Shown here piece after piece: positions 13,088 to 25,400 of a DNA stretch of 64,000 nt; position 1 is the first letter of the stretch; each line of letters opens with the position of its first letter. The position numbers and the translations under genes are program-made. Source of the stretch: Primulina eburnea (lineage: Eukaryota; Streptophyta; Magnoliopsida; Lamiales; Gesneriaceae); the NCBI RefSeq assembly GCF_022965805.1, contig NC_133106.1:34523913-34587912 (forward strand), given 5' to 3'. Below the pieces are notes generated by a model, which made no database searches, was not told the origin of the DNA, and saw nothing but the letters and a program-made list of their open reading frames with translations.

Positions 13088-16000
13088 TTTTACCCCACCC
13101 GTCTAAGTATTTCGCAAAAAAAAGATATGTGAAATTCGACAAATTGCCAAGACTGTCGCTTTTCTTGAAGATCTATCATAGCTTTAAAAGATATTAAAAC
13201 GAAGAGGGTTGCCCTTAAAGAAGGAAACACAAACGAATCTTGTTCTCGTCTTAAAAATCATTAATCTGATCATTAAGACCGACTAATCACGATCCAACCA
13301 ACAGTCGAGAAAACGCAAAGGAGAGCCAAAATTTGCAGCACGTGCCTCTGTGTGGCGTTCTGATTATGCAGGCCGAGTCAAGAACAAGAGGTCCAAGTCA
13401 ACAAAAGATGTTCAACAATTAAAGAACAAGATTAGAGATGGATTTTTCTACGTTGCTCGTAAAATACGTAAGATCATAATAATTCACAACCTTATTACAC
13501 GTGCAGTTGTTTTGCCTGTCCCTTTTTAGTTTCTCCAAGATTCTTAACCCAACAAATCAAGCAAACAACGTAGCTTCGCATCATCACCCCCGCAACTAAT
13601 GATTTAATCAATACCCATTTTGTAGTAAAAAAACCGAGTCAAGTAACGTATTATGTGATTACAACGAAATGCTCCTGGTAATATCTACGTGGATTGGAGA
13701 ATAAAACGCGAGAATGAATCCCATGGGAATCACCGGATTCTTCTAGAAATGCAAGGTTTGTCCTGCGACGACAATTTCAAGGTGGCGATGGGTTTTGGTA
13801 ATAATGGATTTTCAACAAAAAAAACAGATCCAATCCAGCTTTAGCAAATGTAGTATTTTGGTATGATTCTAATATGTTGGATTAATTTAATGTCCAAATT
13901 ATCCGTACCATAAAAACAACAAACGAGATGAAGGGGGGAATATTAAGAATACATAAACATGATTGAGAAATAATGATTAAGGCATTTAAAATTTAGATTT
14001 AAGTCTGGCACCAAAGGGTCAAATTTAAGATAAGATTCAATTAAAAAATGATAGTATTTAAGTTTATTAATTTTTTTTAAAAAATAATTGTTTTTAAACA
14101 AATTCGATCAAATTTAAATATTTTTTGCGAAAATATTATCATTCTTCGACCATATTTAATAAATGTGGTTAACGTGAGTTTAAATTCGGCAATGGTAAAA
14201 GAAAAAATTTCTTAAAATGAACTAGATGGCTTTGATTTTATTTTTATTTTTTAACTTTCTTTTCTACTGTAATTGGTGTAGATCACTTGATCCAAATCAA
14301 TTGCATTTATGCCTACAAAATGCTCTAAATTGATGTTTCTGGTCATATCAGGCTTATATGTCTCTTTTTATCCTTAAATTGCTAATGTTTGAATCGCATA
14401 TGTTGTTTTAGATTCTTGTTGATTTTTGTCGGTGATTGAAAAGATAAAGTGTTTGGGATTAGTCTACGTTACATCAGAAGTGTTTATCTTCATGTTCTAA
14501 TAACATTAGATCACATGAATCTCTCACATTTTTATGAAAGTTAACATATATATAATGATCCAATTGCTAACACTTGACCACATTATAGGAGGAGAAATAA
14601 TTCAAATGTATATAGAATAATCCGAATTTTTGTATGTTGGTGTGATAAGCAAATGCAATGGGAAGTCAGGTAGCAAGAGATAAAGCTCTGTCTAGTTTTG
14701 ATGTAGATTCTAGGTGTAATTAGTTTTTGACAAATTATTTGGTATCACTTTGTCATGTTGTCCAAATTATTATAAAAACAGTTCTTTTCGTTATTTTTGT
14801 GGTGTTACATAACGTTAATTCAATATGTCAAAAATGGTTATGAGACTTTCGGGCTATAGTTCTCAAAACTTATTAAGATTTGACAAATTTGAATCAAACT
14901 CAAATTTGAGTCATTTCGAGCTATAGATCATTATTACTCATATAGAATATTCAAAAATTCAAACCTAACTCGTGATTGAGAGCCAAAATTAGTTGTATTT
15001 TGAAACTCCAAATCGAATTCAGATATCTTATATATTTTTCGAGTTCGGACTCAAATATTCACACTTTTATACTGTTCGCTTCCTCTGGACCCGTAATTCA
15101 GAGTCAACATTTTTATATTTAGATAGATTGGAATCGACCATCCCTTTTTCCTAGAGCACGTGGTAAATGGCGCAACAATATTCGAGCTACGAAAATTACA
15201 AGTCCAAGAGAATTCCGAGCCCTCACTTTACAGGCTATGTTTGGCTGGGCTCTCTCAAAAGCCCAATTTCTTATTTGAGGAAAATTTGTCTCTCTCTCTC
15301 TCTCTCTTTTTTTTTTAAAAAAGAATGTAATTAACATTTTATAGCCTGCAGTTCCTTAGTATTAATATTCTCGAATAAAAGCTACATGATTTTATAAATA
15401 AGTTAGGGATTATCTTTTTTCCCCCTAAAAATATTATAAGAATTTAGTGTCTCGTTTTTTAAACATTACATATTTATTATAAAAAATTAAAAAAAATTAT
15501 AAATATCACATACATTGTAGATATTTTAAACTATAAAAATAAAATGAATAAGGATATTTATTGCACGTGAAAATGGCTCGAAAGTCATTCTGGAAGTGCA
15601 AGGACCACATGCTCTGTTCAACTTTCGACTTTTCCACTCAATTGGGGGAAGATGACGAGACACGAGTACCGTTCCAGCATCACTCTAGATTTAGCCTGCA
15701 CCACCGATCCAATTATTGTCTTCAAGCTCCAATTTTATGGCAACAAATAATTTTTTAAAAAACTACAATTTTGGCAGTATGTAAAATTTTTCAGCGTCAG
15801 TTTGGTCATATATTTTAAAATTTTCACAATTTCAATATTTTTTACTGAAAATTTTGATGTGACACTGCACATTAGATTTATGCTTGAATCACGTAAGCGC
15901 CGTATAGATGCAATTTCATAGGCACATCAGATAAATATTAAACCGCAAAAGTCACACAATATGATAAAATGCATAATCATTCTATTTATCCAAATATATT

Positions 16001-16964
16001 TTGTGTATATATATGATAATAATATAGTAATATATATAAATTCGACCCCACGGATCACACAATATGATAGTGAATTCTGCCTCAATTAAATGGTGATGCA
16101 AAATCCCTATCAACGGCCCAACTTATCTCTTTCCCTTCGAGGCTTTTCCACTACTCAACTATATTCACTTCATAAGTCGTAGTTGATCAGTTTCCTTGTA
16201 ATCCAACGCTCAAAGTTCTGCAGTGCCAGTCCCCCACCTCCCACCCAACAATACCAGACTTTACGACCAAAATAATGGAATCAAATATATCAACAATACA
16301 TCTAAAAATGAATATTTCTTGATATATGTGAAAAATATATTTCAATAAATTGTATTTTTACTCATGTAACTCGGCCACTGACCTAATTTTAAAAGGTTTT
16401 TTTTTCCCCTAATTTTAAAAGGTTAATGTCACTTGTATATTATATTTTAACTTGTATAGATTGTATTTTTTTGTGAACCCCATAGTGCAAAAATCGGGTT
16501 GTGCTTCTTTTTTAATATGTTACATAATATTTCATCATTATCATTGATACAACACAAACTTTATTTTTCTTATTAAAAATGAAACTGCTCAAAAAATAAG
16601 AAACACGTAATAACGATATAATATGTATTTTATGTGTAATCGTTTACTTATGTTTCACAATGCAGAATATAACTGTATTCGATATGAAACTGAAATTAAT
16701 ATCAGGGATATATGTTAGTTATCAGAAATCAGATCTAGCAACCATTCTAAAAAATATAATATAAAAAATATAACACAAATGAATTTATGACTGTAAACGA
16801 ATCGAACGGAGATAATATTAATTTTTTTTATATCTGACTTTACTTTTATTGAGTTGATTAGAAATACAATTAACTTGACTATATTTGTTACACCTTAGCA
16901 TTGCCTCCAACGAAAGTTAATTTAATGGGACAGAATATATGTACCACGAATTCCATGACCCCCA

Positions 16965-16988
16965 CCCCCCCCCCCCCCCCCCCCCCCC
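16965..16988. repeat. Poly-C run, 24 bases
   Basis: An uninterrupted run of 24 C follows CCCA. A second run of similar form (CCCA then 19 C) lies in intron 3 of the ACR8 gene at 49435-49453. Such tracts can form G-quadruplex or i-motif structures and are prone to length errors in sequencing. Confidence 0.9.
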
Positions 16989-18205
16989 AGCCTCTTACCT
17001 TAAAAACCGCAATCCATGAACATGAACACAACAAATGCACTCGGTGGACCATATTTAATTGGATTGCATCTTCGAATTAATTAAAGTTAGGATATATATA
17101 TGTCTGTATGGCCTTTTGGAGTTGATAATCGAGTTCCATTATTTTTTCTACCCTTGCAACAATCTAACACGTAATCAATACTCTCCATTCCTGAATGTTT
17201 TCTGCAAAAGTTTCCAAAAATATTGATGGGAATTGGGAGCTGATAATATAGACCCTACCGCAAAATTCTAAATTCCAGTTAGAGATTATATGCTTTGACT
17301 TAACTCTACCTCGAAATCTAGCTTGAGAAGGAGATTGTCTAAGTTTATATATACAATTCTCAAGAATTTAATATATATTATCTATTCGTTTCAATCATAT
17401 AAGCTTCATTTTTTTTATCGAAAATATAGTCTAATTTGACATTTAATAGCATTTGTCTATGTTTTTTTTATTAATATAACTTTATTACTTAAATCTTAGA
17501 AAACATACAATCATTTTTTGAATATATTAAATATAGATAAAATGATAAATTTGCCCGTTTTCAGTTTGAAGAGAAAAACAAATCTATGCCTTATATAACC
17601 TTTGGGGATCGGAGAACTTAATGATTTCTATTAAGAACATGACAGGCCAACAACCTTATCTAAAATTTCCTTCTCAAAATATTATTTTCCCGATAACATC
17701 ATCATTTTTTTATATATAAAAAAAACTGCACATAATAAAATAACATATTTCATATTTTTAATTAATATACGGACATAGCGTATTAAAATTCATCAAGGAG
17801 AAAAAAAAAGGATAGATGAGATCCAGACACATATGCATGAGCAAATCTTGGTCATCCATCCTATCATGAAGACAATGCACCGAAAAAAAGAAAACGAAAT
17901 GCAATTATCCACGTCCCAAAATAGCAATCATGTCAAGTAAATGGGGAAGTGGCTCTCCCATTAAATAAGAACAAGACGAAGGGCTTATAGTAACTAAAAA
18001 ACATTAAATTTATGAAAATAAACAGCCCTTCTAGCGTCTCTGATGTTCCAATGCTCCTTCGCTTTATACCCATTTCTTGTTTCAAATTACTTACCATCCA
18101 ATTTTAATTTTATGACTATTTTGTTCGCGAATTCACGTTTCTTTAACATCGTTTCAATTGAGTGAAACGTAATTGTTAAATAGTACTCGTGATCCCTTCT
18201 ATATA

Positions 18206-18734
18206 CTAGTAACCGTGGCGAACACACGCGTTGCGTATGTTCTGAATACATGTGGTTAATATATTAAATATTCATGATATTACAACATAATGACGTCACA
18301 ACATAAAGAAGAGAGTTTATTTTTCACGGTGGCTAGTTTGGAGAAGAAATAATATTATTTTTCATATGAGCAGTTTCCTTATGACGGTGAATATAATATT
18401 ATTTGTTAAAAAAATATAATATAAAAAATGAGAAAAGTAAAATAGGAAAGAAAGTTGGTGTCCTCATAGAACGGTTATTATCAGGGGTTCAACTATAATA
18501 AAATAATAAATAGTAAATATAAAAAATTAAAAAAAAAAGGTAAAACTATGAAAGAAAGTTGGTGTCCTCATATAGCAGTTATTATTAGGGCCTCATACTT
18601 AATATAATAGTATATTAGGGGTCCAACTAAATAGTAAATAGTAAATATAAAAAATTAAAAAAAGGGTAAAATAGGAAAGAAAGTTGGTGTCCTCATAGAG
18701 TGGTTATTATTAGGGCCTCATACTTAATATAATA

Positions 18735-18740
<6 letters not shown>
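18206..18740 (-). mobile_element. Helitron-like non-autonomous element B
   Basis: Read on the minus strand, the 3' end is a 9-bp hairpin, AACATACGC-AAC-GCGTGTGTT (one wobble pair), then 11 bases and CTAG at 18206-18209, followed by T. The 5' side, TATACTATTATATTAAGT, resembles a Helitron start and runs out of a long TA tract, so that boundary is blurred. The interior has no coding capacity and contains a partly tandem repeated block. It shares the ACGCAACGCGTG hairpin core with element A. Confidence 0.5.
18446..18735. repeat. Tandemly repeated block inside Helitron B
   Basis: The phrase GAAAGAAAGTTGGTGTCCTC appears three times (near 18449, 18550 and 18676). Each copy is followed by GTTATTAT; the second and third continue into AGGGCCTCATACTTAATATA. 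Units are roughly 100-125 bp and differ by small substitutions. The repeat unit includes the presumed Helitron 5' end, which suggests stepwise 5'-end duplication. Confidence 0.7.

Positions 18741-18819
<79 letters not shown>
18736..18819. repeat. (TA)n microsatellite, 84 bp
   Basis: Uninterrupted TA dinucleotides, abutting the 5' side of Helitron-like element B. It is the longest of several TA tracts in the window. Confidence 0.95.
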
Positions 18820-18823
<4 letters not shown>

Positions 18824-19412
18824 AGTCATGTTGTGAAACGGTCTCCGTGAGACACGTCAATAATCAGAGAAATAGTAAGTCTTTTGTGAGATGATATCAC
18901 AAATATTTATCTATGAGACATGTCTATTATGTTCATAATTATAATAATAAGTAATATTTTTAATCAGTGATCCAGAAAAAAATATATCTCATAGAATTGA
19001 TTCGTAGAAATATCTTAGGAAGTTTGTATGTAAGAGAAATGAGACCAATTTCTTAATGACAATTTTTTTAATTATACATCTAAGAATATATATATATATA
19101 TATATTTATTTATTCATCATTATATGTGAGGTCAACGTTTTTAAAAAGTGAAATTTTCGAGCATTTAATACTAATAAACACATTTAGTAATGCATTAAAG
19201 GATATTAAGTTAACTAACTCGTTTTTTGTCTTTTCCAAGGAAATTAATTCCCATATTGGAGATCTAATTATAACAACGTATCGTTTAAAAAAAACCCAAC
19301 AATAACGAGTCCAATTTTCACTTCATTTCTTCAGCTGTGCAACGAAAGGAAACCAAACCAAAACTCTCATTCAAAATTCTTTGATCACTTCACTGGAAAG
19401 TGAGAAGAAATT

Positions 19413-19418
19413 ATGTGA
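19413..19418 (+). promoter_or_regulatory. AUG-stop minimal uORF in kinesin leader
   Basis: ATG followed directly by TGA, 36 bases before the chosen kinesin ATG. It would be a start-stop element if transcription begins upstream, near 19320-19400. The transcript start is not proven by the sequence. Confidence 0.35.
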
Positions 19419-19454
19419 ACTGTAGGAAAGGTGGAAGAAAGAAACCCAAAGGAA

Positions 19455-22400
19455 ATGTCGAGCGCTAGTTTCAGAAATGGCAGTGGCGTATCCAGAGGAG
19501 GAGCAATGAAGATTGACCATTACAATCCTAAATATTCCCCTTCTTCTTCCTCGTCGTCTTCTTTTAAGTCTAAAGTGCAGCATTCGACTGCTTCTTCAGG
19601 TTTACGGCGCTGCAGCCCCGGTTCACTTGGCACAAGCCGAGATGATTCTGCTGGTAAAGTTTAATTGATGTACTTGAGTGAGATATGAGGTGGGTGTTGA
19701 TTGTTTTTGTGTGAAATTCGTGTTTAAGGCTGATTGAATTTCGTTTTTGGAATATTTGTGTGTGTGTCAGTTGTGGTGAAATGTAAATATTTTATTTTTA
19801 ATGGTTTATTTAGCGCGTGTGTGTGTGTGAACTGAGGGTCATAATTGGAGAAGATCGAGCAAGAATTTAGTTTTTCTCCTTTGCTTTTTCGAAAGAAATG
19901 ATTTCAGAGTACTGTGTTTTTCTCGAATGCATCTCAGCTCTCTGCAAGCAAGTTTTTTGTGTTTCCTTGATAATTCCCCTTGGTCGATTTTGCTGTATGT
20001 TGCATCAATTGTTAGCGTAATTAATTTCTTTGGGAGGTCTCTATAGTTCAGCTGTGGCAGAGTTATCAGCTAAGAACGGGAAGGTATTTTTGGAACCTGT
20101 AAGGGATATTTTTGTCTCATTCGAAAACTAATAGTTTTAATTAAAGTATGTAATTCCCTTCTTCTTTCCATATTATGGGTGTTCTCTTCCTTTTTTGGTG
20201 TATTTTGTTTGCACAGATTGCATGTACATCACTATTTTATTTTGTGCTTCGCTGCATTTAATTGTGCTGTTTTTTGGTTGATGTAAGCTAATTTGGCTGT
20301 TGGCATTAGTAATCACACCCATATTTATGTGTTTTTCATAGTAATATGACTCCTGAAATTTATTAAAGGCCTTCTCCATTCAAAATAGTGAAATAATATT
20401 TTCTGTGAAAGACATATAGAAGTGTGCTCAACTATCACTACTATGATACATCACTTATCATAAAAAACACGAGTGATTTCGCCATGAATAGAAGGAATAT
20501 TGCGATTTCTATTGTTATGCCCTTCTAGTTAGTGTCCTTATGACATGATATCATCAGTATTGTTGTTTACATTTTGCATTTTAAATATTGAAATCTTTGA
20601 AGTAGTTTCTGGGAGGGTTCGAGTTGCCGTTAGATTAAGGCCTCGAAATGCTGAAGAGATGGTGGAAGATGCTGATTTTGCCGATTGTGTGGAATTGCAA
20701 CCGGAGGTAGATCCTGAATGCCATTGTATCCAGATATTTCATTTTGCTATAAACAGAAGACCATTTCTGTGATTCAACTTGGAATTTTTCAAGTGAACCT
20801 CGGATTTGATTTTTCTTTCCTCCTTTTTAGCTCAAGCGGTTGAAGCTTCGGAAAAACAATTGGGATTCTGATACTTTTGAGTTTGATGATGTATTAACTG
20901 AGTTTGCATCTCAAAAACGTGTGTATGAAGTTGTAAGCGAAGCCCGTTTTGGAGGTAATTACAAACATGACTTTTATGCCAATTCTCAATATTTTCCACT
21001 GTAAATTTTAACATGAAGAATTTCATGCTGTTCTTGTAAATGTTTCCTGGTAATGTGATTGAATTCCCATAGTTACAGTTTTTTATTTGTGTATAAGTTG
21101 CAAATGGTTCTTGAAACTTTCCTAAAGAACACTTATACAAAGGTTGGCAGTCTATTGATGCCTATTTGAAGTCTTGATGAGTTATGGACCGGTTGTCCAT
21201 CTTCCTTGAATAAATGACCATGTTATTTTTTATGAACTGAATTTCTAGAACATTCTTTGTTGTCTGATACCATTATTTTGAGATTATTTTCCTGAACTCT
21301 GATGTGCTTTGGTGGGATGCACAAACTGTTCTGGTCTTCTTAGTTTACCCATTTTCTCCTTAGGACTCGATGTGGTAATATGTTCTTAGTATTTCACCTC
21401 TGGCCTCACTGATGATCCTGAATCCTAAACTATAAATATCTAAGATATCATTACACTGCGTGTTCCTGCCCTGAGTTGTGTCTGGTTAAATATGTGTTGT
21501 TATCACACGGACTTTTAAATTTTCTTTGTTTAGAGTGTTGGATCAATTTGCTATGTTGTCTACCCCCCATGTAGTTCTGAACTTTCCAGATTACGTTAAT
21601 TATATATACACTATTATTTATTGTTTTCTGCAGAGTGTTTTGGACGGTTACAATGGAACAGTTATGGCATATGGACAGACTGGTACAGGGAAAACTTACA
21701 CTCTAGGAAGACTAGGAAAAGAAGACACGGCTGATCGTGGAATAATGATGCGAGCAATGGAAGACATATTGGAAGAAGTATCACCAGAGAATGATTTGGT
21801 TTCTGTCTCTTATTTGCAGGTTGTTACTGATGAAGAATACTAATTCCCTTCCAAACTGCATTTTCGGTCACCCCGCTTTTTTTAAAAAATTTATTTTTAT
21901 CATTGTTCTTTTTTTATCGCTGGCTGTTTGACTTGAGCAGTTTTAAGGTTTTCTTTTTGGCATTTCTCCTTGCACAAAATTGATTTTCTTCCTAAATTTA
22001 TGCAGCTTTATATGGAAACGATAGAGGACCTCCTTAATCCAAGTAATGATAATATTTCTATTGTGGAAGATCCAAAAAATGGAGATGTTTCTGTACCTGG
22101 TGCAACACTAGTAGAAATTAGGAATCACAAGAGTTTCGTGGAATTATTGCAATTAGGGGAAGCTCATCGTTATGCTGCGAACACAAAATTAAATACAGAA
22201 TCATCGCGCAGCCACGCCATTTTAATGGTGAACATTATTTATATCTACATTATCTTTGTTCTATGACTAACCTTTCTTTTTTAATTGAAACTTTTGTGTT
22301 GAAATTTTTTTTTGTTTACAGGTACATATAAAGAGGTCAGTTAAGGGAAAAAAATCATTCTCTTTCAAGTGAAAACAGCAGCATTACTCTGACGGGAAAA

Positions 22401-25400
22401 ACACTGAAGCCTCCCATTGTACGGAAAAGCAAACTGGTTATTGTGGACCTTGCTGGTTCAGAGCGCATTGATAAATCAGGTTATGTATGACATTGTGGGG
22501 AATATGCATATTTTTTAGTGCAACATATCAGTAACCAATTTTAGATTGCTTATTTTATTTCGCAGATTTTGGATCCATCGTGAACATTCAGTCATAAGTT
22601 CTTGGATGAATCTTTGTCTGTTTTTCTTCTACCAATTCTTTCCAAGAATCTTTGTCACTAAACCATCATTTAGCAAAAAAGGTTAATTAATTCTATGCCA
22701 ATGTTGGGTTTAAATAATTACAGCATGTCCTGATCGATATTAGGACACACTGTTCTATGAGTAACCTTATAATGCATTACTCCAAGAGCAGTGATGTAAT
22801 TTTTCAAATTTGAATTTATTTAAACCAAATCTACGGGTGTCAAAATTAGGTAACCTTGGAAAGACTGCTATTATCAATATACATCCATGCTCTTATGCCG
22901 GCTAAACAAAAAAATATTTGCTTTTTTAAAAAGTAATCAGCACTCCTGAATTTTACCTCACAAAACACAACTTGGAGAAGAACCATTGTCCTCGAACCAA
23001 TTATTAGATTTTTTTTTCAATGTTAAAGGTCTGTATGTCCGGACATTGTTAATTTTATACCTTTCTTGGTTGCACGGGAAAGATCCTCTGCCATTCTGAT
23101 ACACCAATACCTGATGTTTCAAAGGTTGATGCTCCAACAGTCGCATTTGTAAGATATTCCCCCTAGTAAGTCTTAAGTGCACTTTTTTCCCTGTATTCAA
23201 GGAAGGGACCACACAGGACATTCGCTGGTCATTTGTTGTATTAGCAGAAAATCAAGAGTTAAAGCAATGGATTTGGCATGTCCACGACTCAATTCAGTTC
23301 AACTCAACTTTTCTTTCTTCTGTTGACAATTCGCTGTTTCCATCTTGCAGGCAGTGAGGGTCATACATTGGAAGAAGCAAAATCTATCAATCTCTCTTTG
23401 AGCGCACTAGGGAAGTGCATTAATGCATTGGCAGAGAATAGTGCACATGTTCCTGTTCGTGACTCCAAGCTCACAAGGTTGCTTCGAGATTCTTTTGGAG
23501 GTGATTATTTACTGAAATTAGGTTTTTATGAATCATGTGACATAAAGCAAAATATTGCAACATAAAACTTTGGTGAAAGAAAACAATGTCTGAAAGATTT
23601 TTCAGTAGACAATTTCCTCTTTCGTCTCTCGCTTACTCGTTATTTTATATTTATTATGTCCTTGAAAACCTGGATATTCAAGTCATGATGAATTTATTGA
23701 AGCACTGTGTTCGAATTTCTTAAGAATATCTGATCCGGATCTGCTGCACAACCTGCACTCGTTTTTTTTTTGGGGGTTTTCCCACCACAATATTCTTCTT
23801 TTTGTCTATGGAGGTCCTTAAATTAGAATGTGTGTGTGAGCTTCGATTAACATTTTATTGCAAAAGGAATGTCATATTATATTTCTTAGTTTCAATTAGT
23901 CATGGCTGTTGTTGAATCACTCCTCCCTTCTTGAACTTGATTGTAATTTTGTTAGTCTGAATTGTTGGTTGTGTGATTAAAACATCTCACCAGCAGAATC
24001 CAGATTCTGCCAAAAAAATGCGATCCAGGATCTTTATATTTCCAACAATTCAATGCTAGAATATCAGGACGCCAAGTAGGACGATTTCTGATTATGTCAT
24101 GTTGCGTGAGAAATGGTGATCAAATGATTTGTGGCATTTTACTTCGGTGTAGTAAGTAGTTGATGGGAATCTTCCCACATTTTGCAGTCTCTAATTCTGC
24201 ATGGCTGTCTATATTTACAACCCTCATTTATACACAATGAAGACAATTAAAGAAAGGAAATACTTTAAAATTCCTTTTCATTAATTTATTTAATCTTAAT
24301 GTTCAATCTTCAGGAACTGCTAGAACCTCATTGATTATTACTATTGGGCCATCACCACGACATCGAGGAGAGACATCCAGCACCATAATGTTTGGACAAA
24401 GGGTAATTCATTATAACAAATGGGCATCTAGCCTTGTCATAATATTTAACTGGTACTTTCCAAAGTTCCATCATACAAATTTGTGGTGCTTTAAAATGTT
24501 TTCTGATTGTCAATTTTTTTAAGAATGAAATATGGCTTTTTGTTTGCATGATGATTAAGTATCACATTTTGTTTTGCATTTTAAAAGGGACAGATTATTA
24601 ATGATATTAAGTTTCTAAGACTTATTTCAGGCTATGAAGGTAGAGAACATGTTGAAAATTAAGGAAGAATTTGATTACAAAAGTTTGTCAAGGAAGCTTG
24701 ATATGCAGTTGGACAAGCTAATTGCTGAGCATGAAAGACAACAAAAAGTGTTTCAAGATGAGATTGAAAGGATAGCTTCTGAAGCACAGAACCGTGTTGC
24801 TGAGGTGGAACAGAACTATGCTGATGCACTGGAGGTATGTGAATGCTCTCAAGGGCTATGATTCTTGGTGTGAATATCCATCAATTGTCAAGCTCATCTT
24901 AATTTCATCTGGTATCGGATCGTGTAACACACATCGTGTTTTCACTCTGAGGATGCTATAGAGGGAACTCTGGAGTAGGGAACTCAAGATTAGTATTGTC
25001 ATTTTTTTTTATTTGAGAAACATCTACATAATTTCATCTATAAATTATACACTATTGAACCATTCACACCCATGTCATTTCTACAAACCAAAAATGAGAA
25101 GCTAGAAAATTTAAATTGTCACAGTTTCTGTTTGTTTTTAAAGTAGTTGCAAGTCTAATGTTTATCATAGTTTCTGTTTGAAAGGGATTTACTGTTATTT
25201 TAAACCTGAGTTTAAGCTGAACTATGACATGTTCTAATCTAGGAAATTTCATGAGTTTTGGTTTAACAATGACAAGATGAAGGTTTTGATCATCTATGCT
25301 CGTGATTTCTTGAATCTAATTGGGTTTACCTGCTTCATCTGTTTGTATTTTCTCTTTTAGCTGGAGAAGCTCAAGTATCAAAAAGACTACATGGAGTCAT

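Larger units (their letters stand above)
13088..19454. other. Intergenic, leaders of two divergent genes plus repeats
   Basis: Separates the divergent C2 gene (minus) and kinesin gene (plus), so both promoters lie here. CACGTG boxes at 13339-13344 and 13498-13503 sit within 420 bp of the C2 start codon. The middle has no coding frame I can support. It contains a 24-base poly-C run, Helitron-like element B with a long TA tract, and an eroded copy of the GAGAC repeat (about 18830-19045). The kinesin leader probably occupies roughly 19320-19454. Confidence 0.6.

Noticed and set aside
15561..15758. 65-codon plus-strand frame
   Set aside because: Non-ATG start, no homology I recognise, and embedded in repeat-like intergenic sequence.
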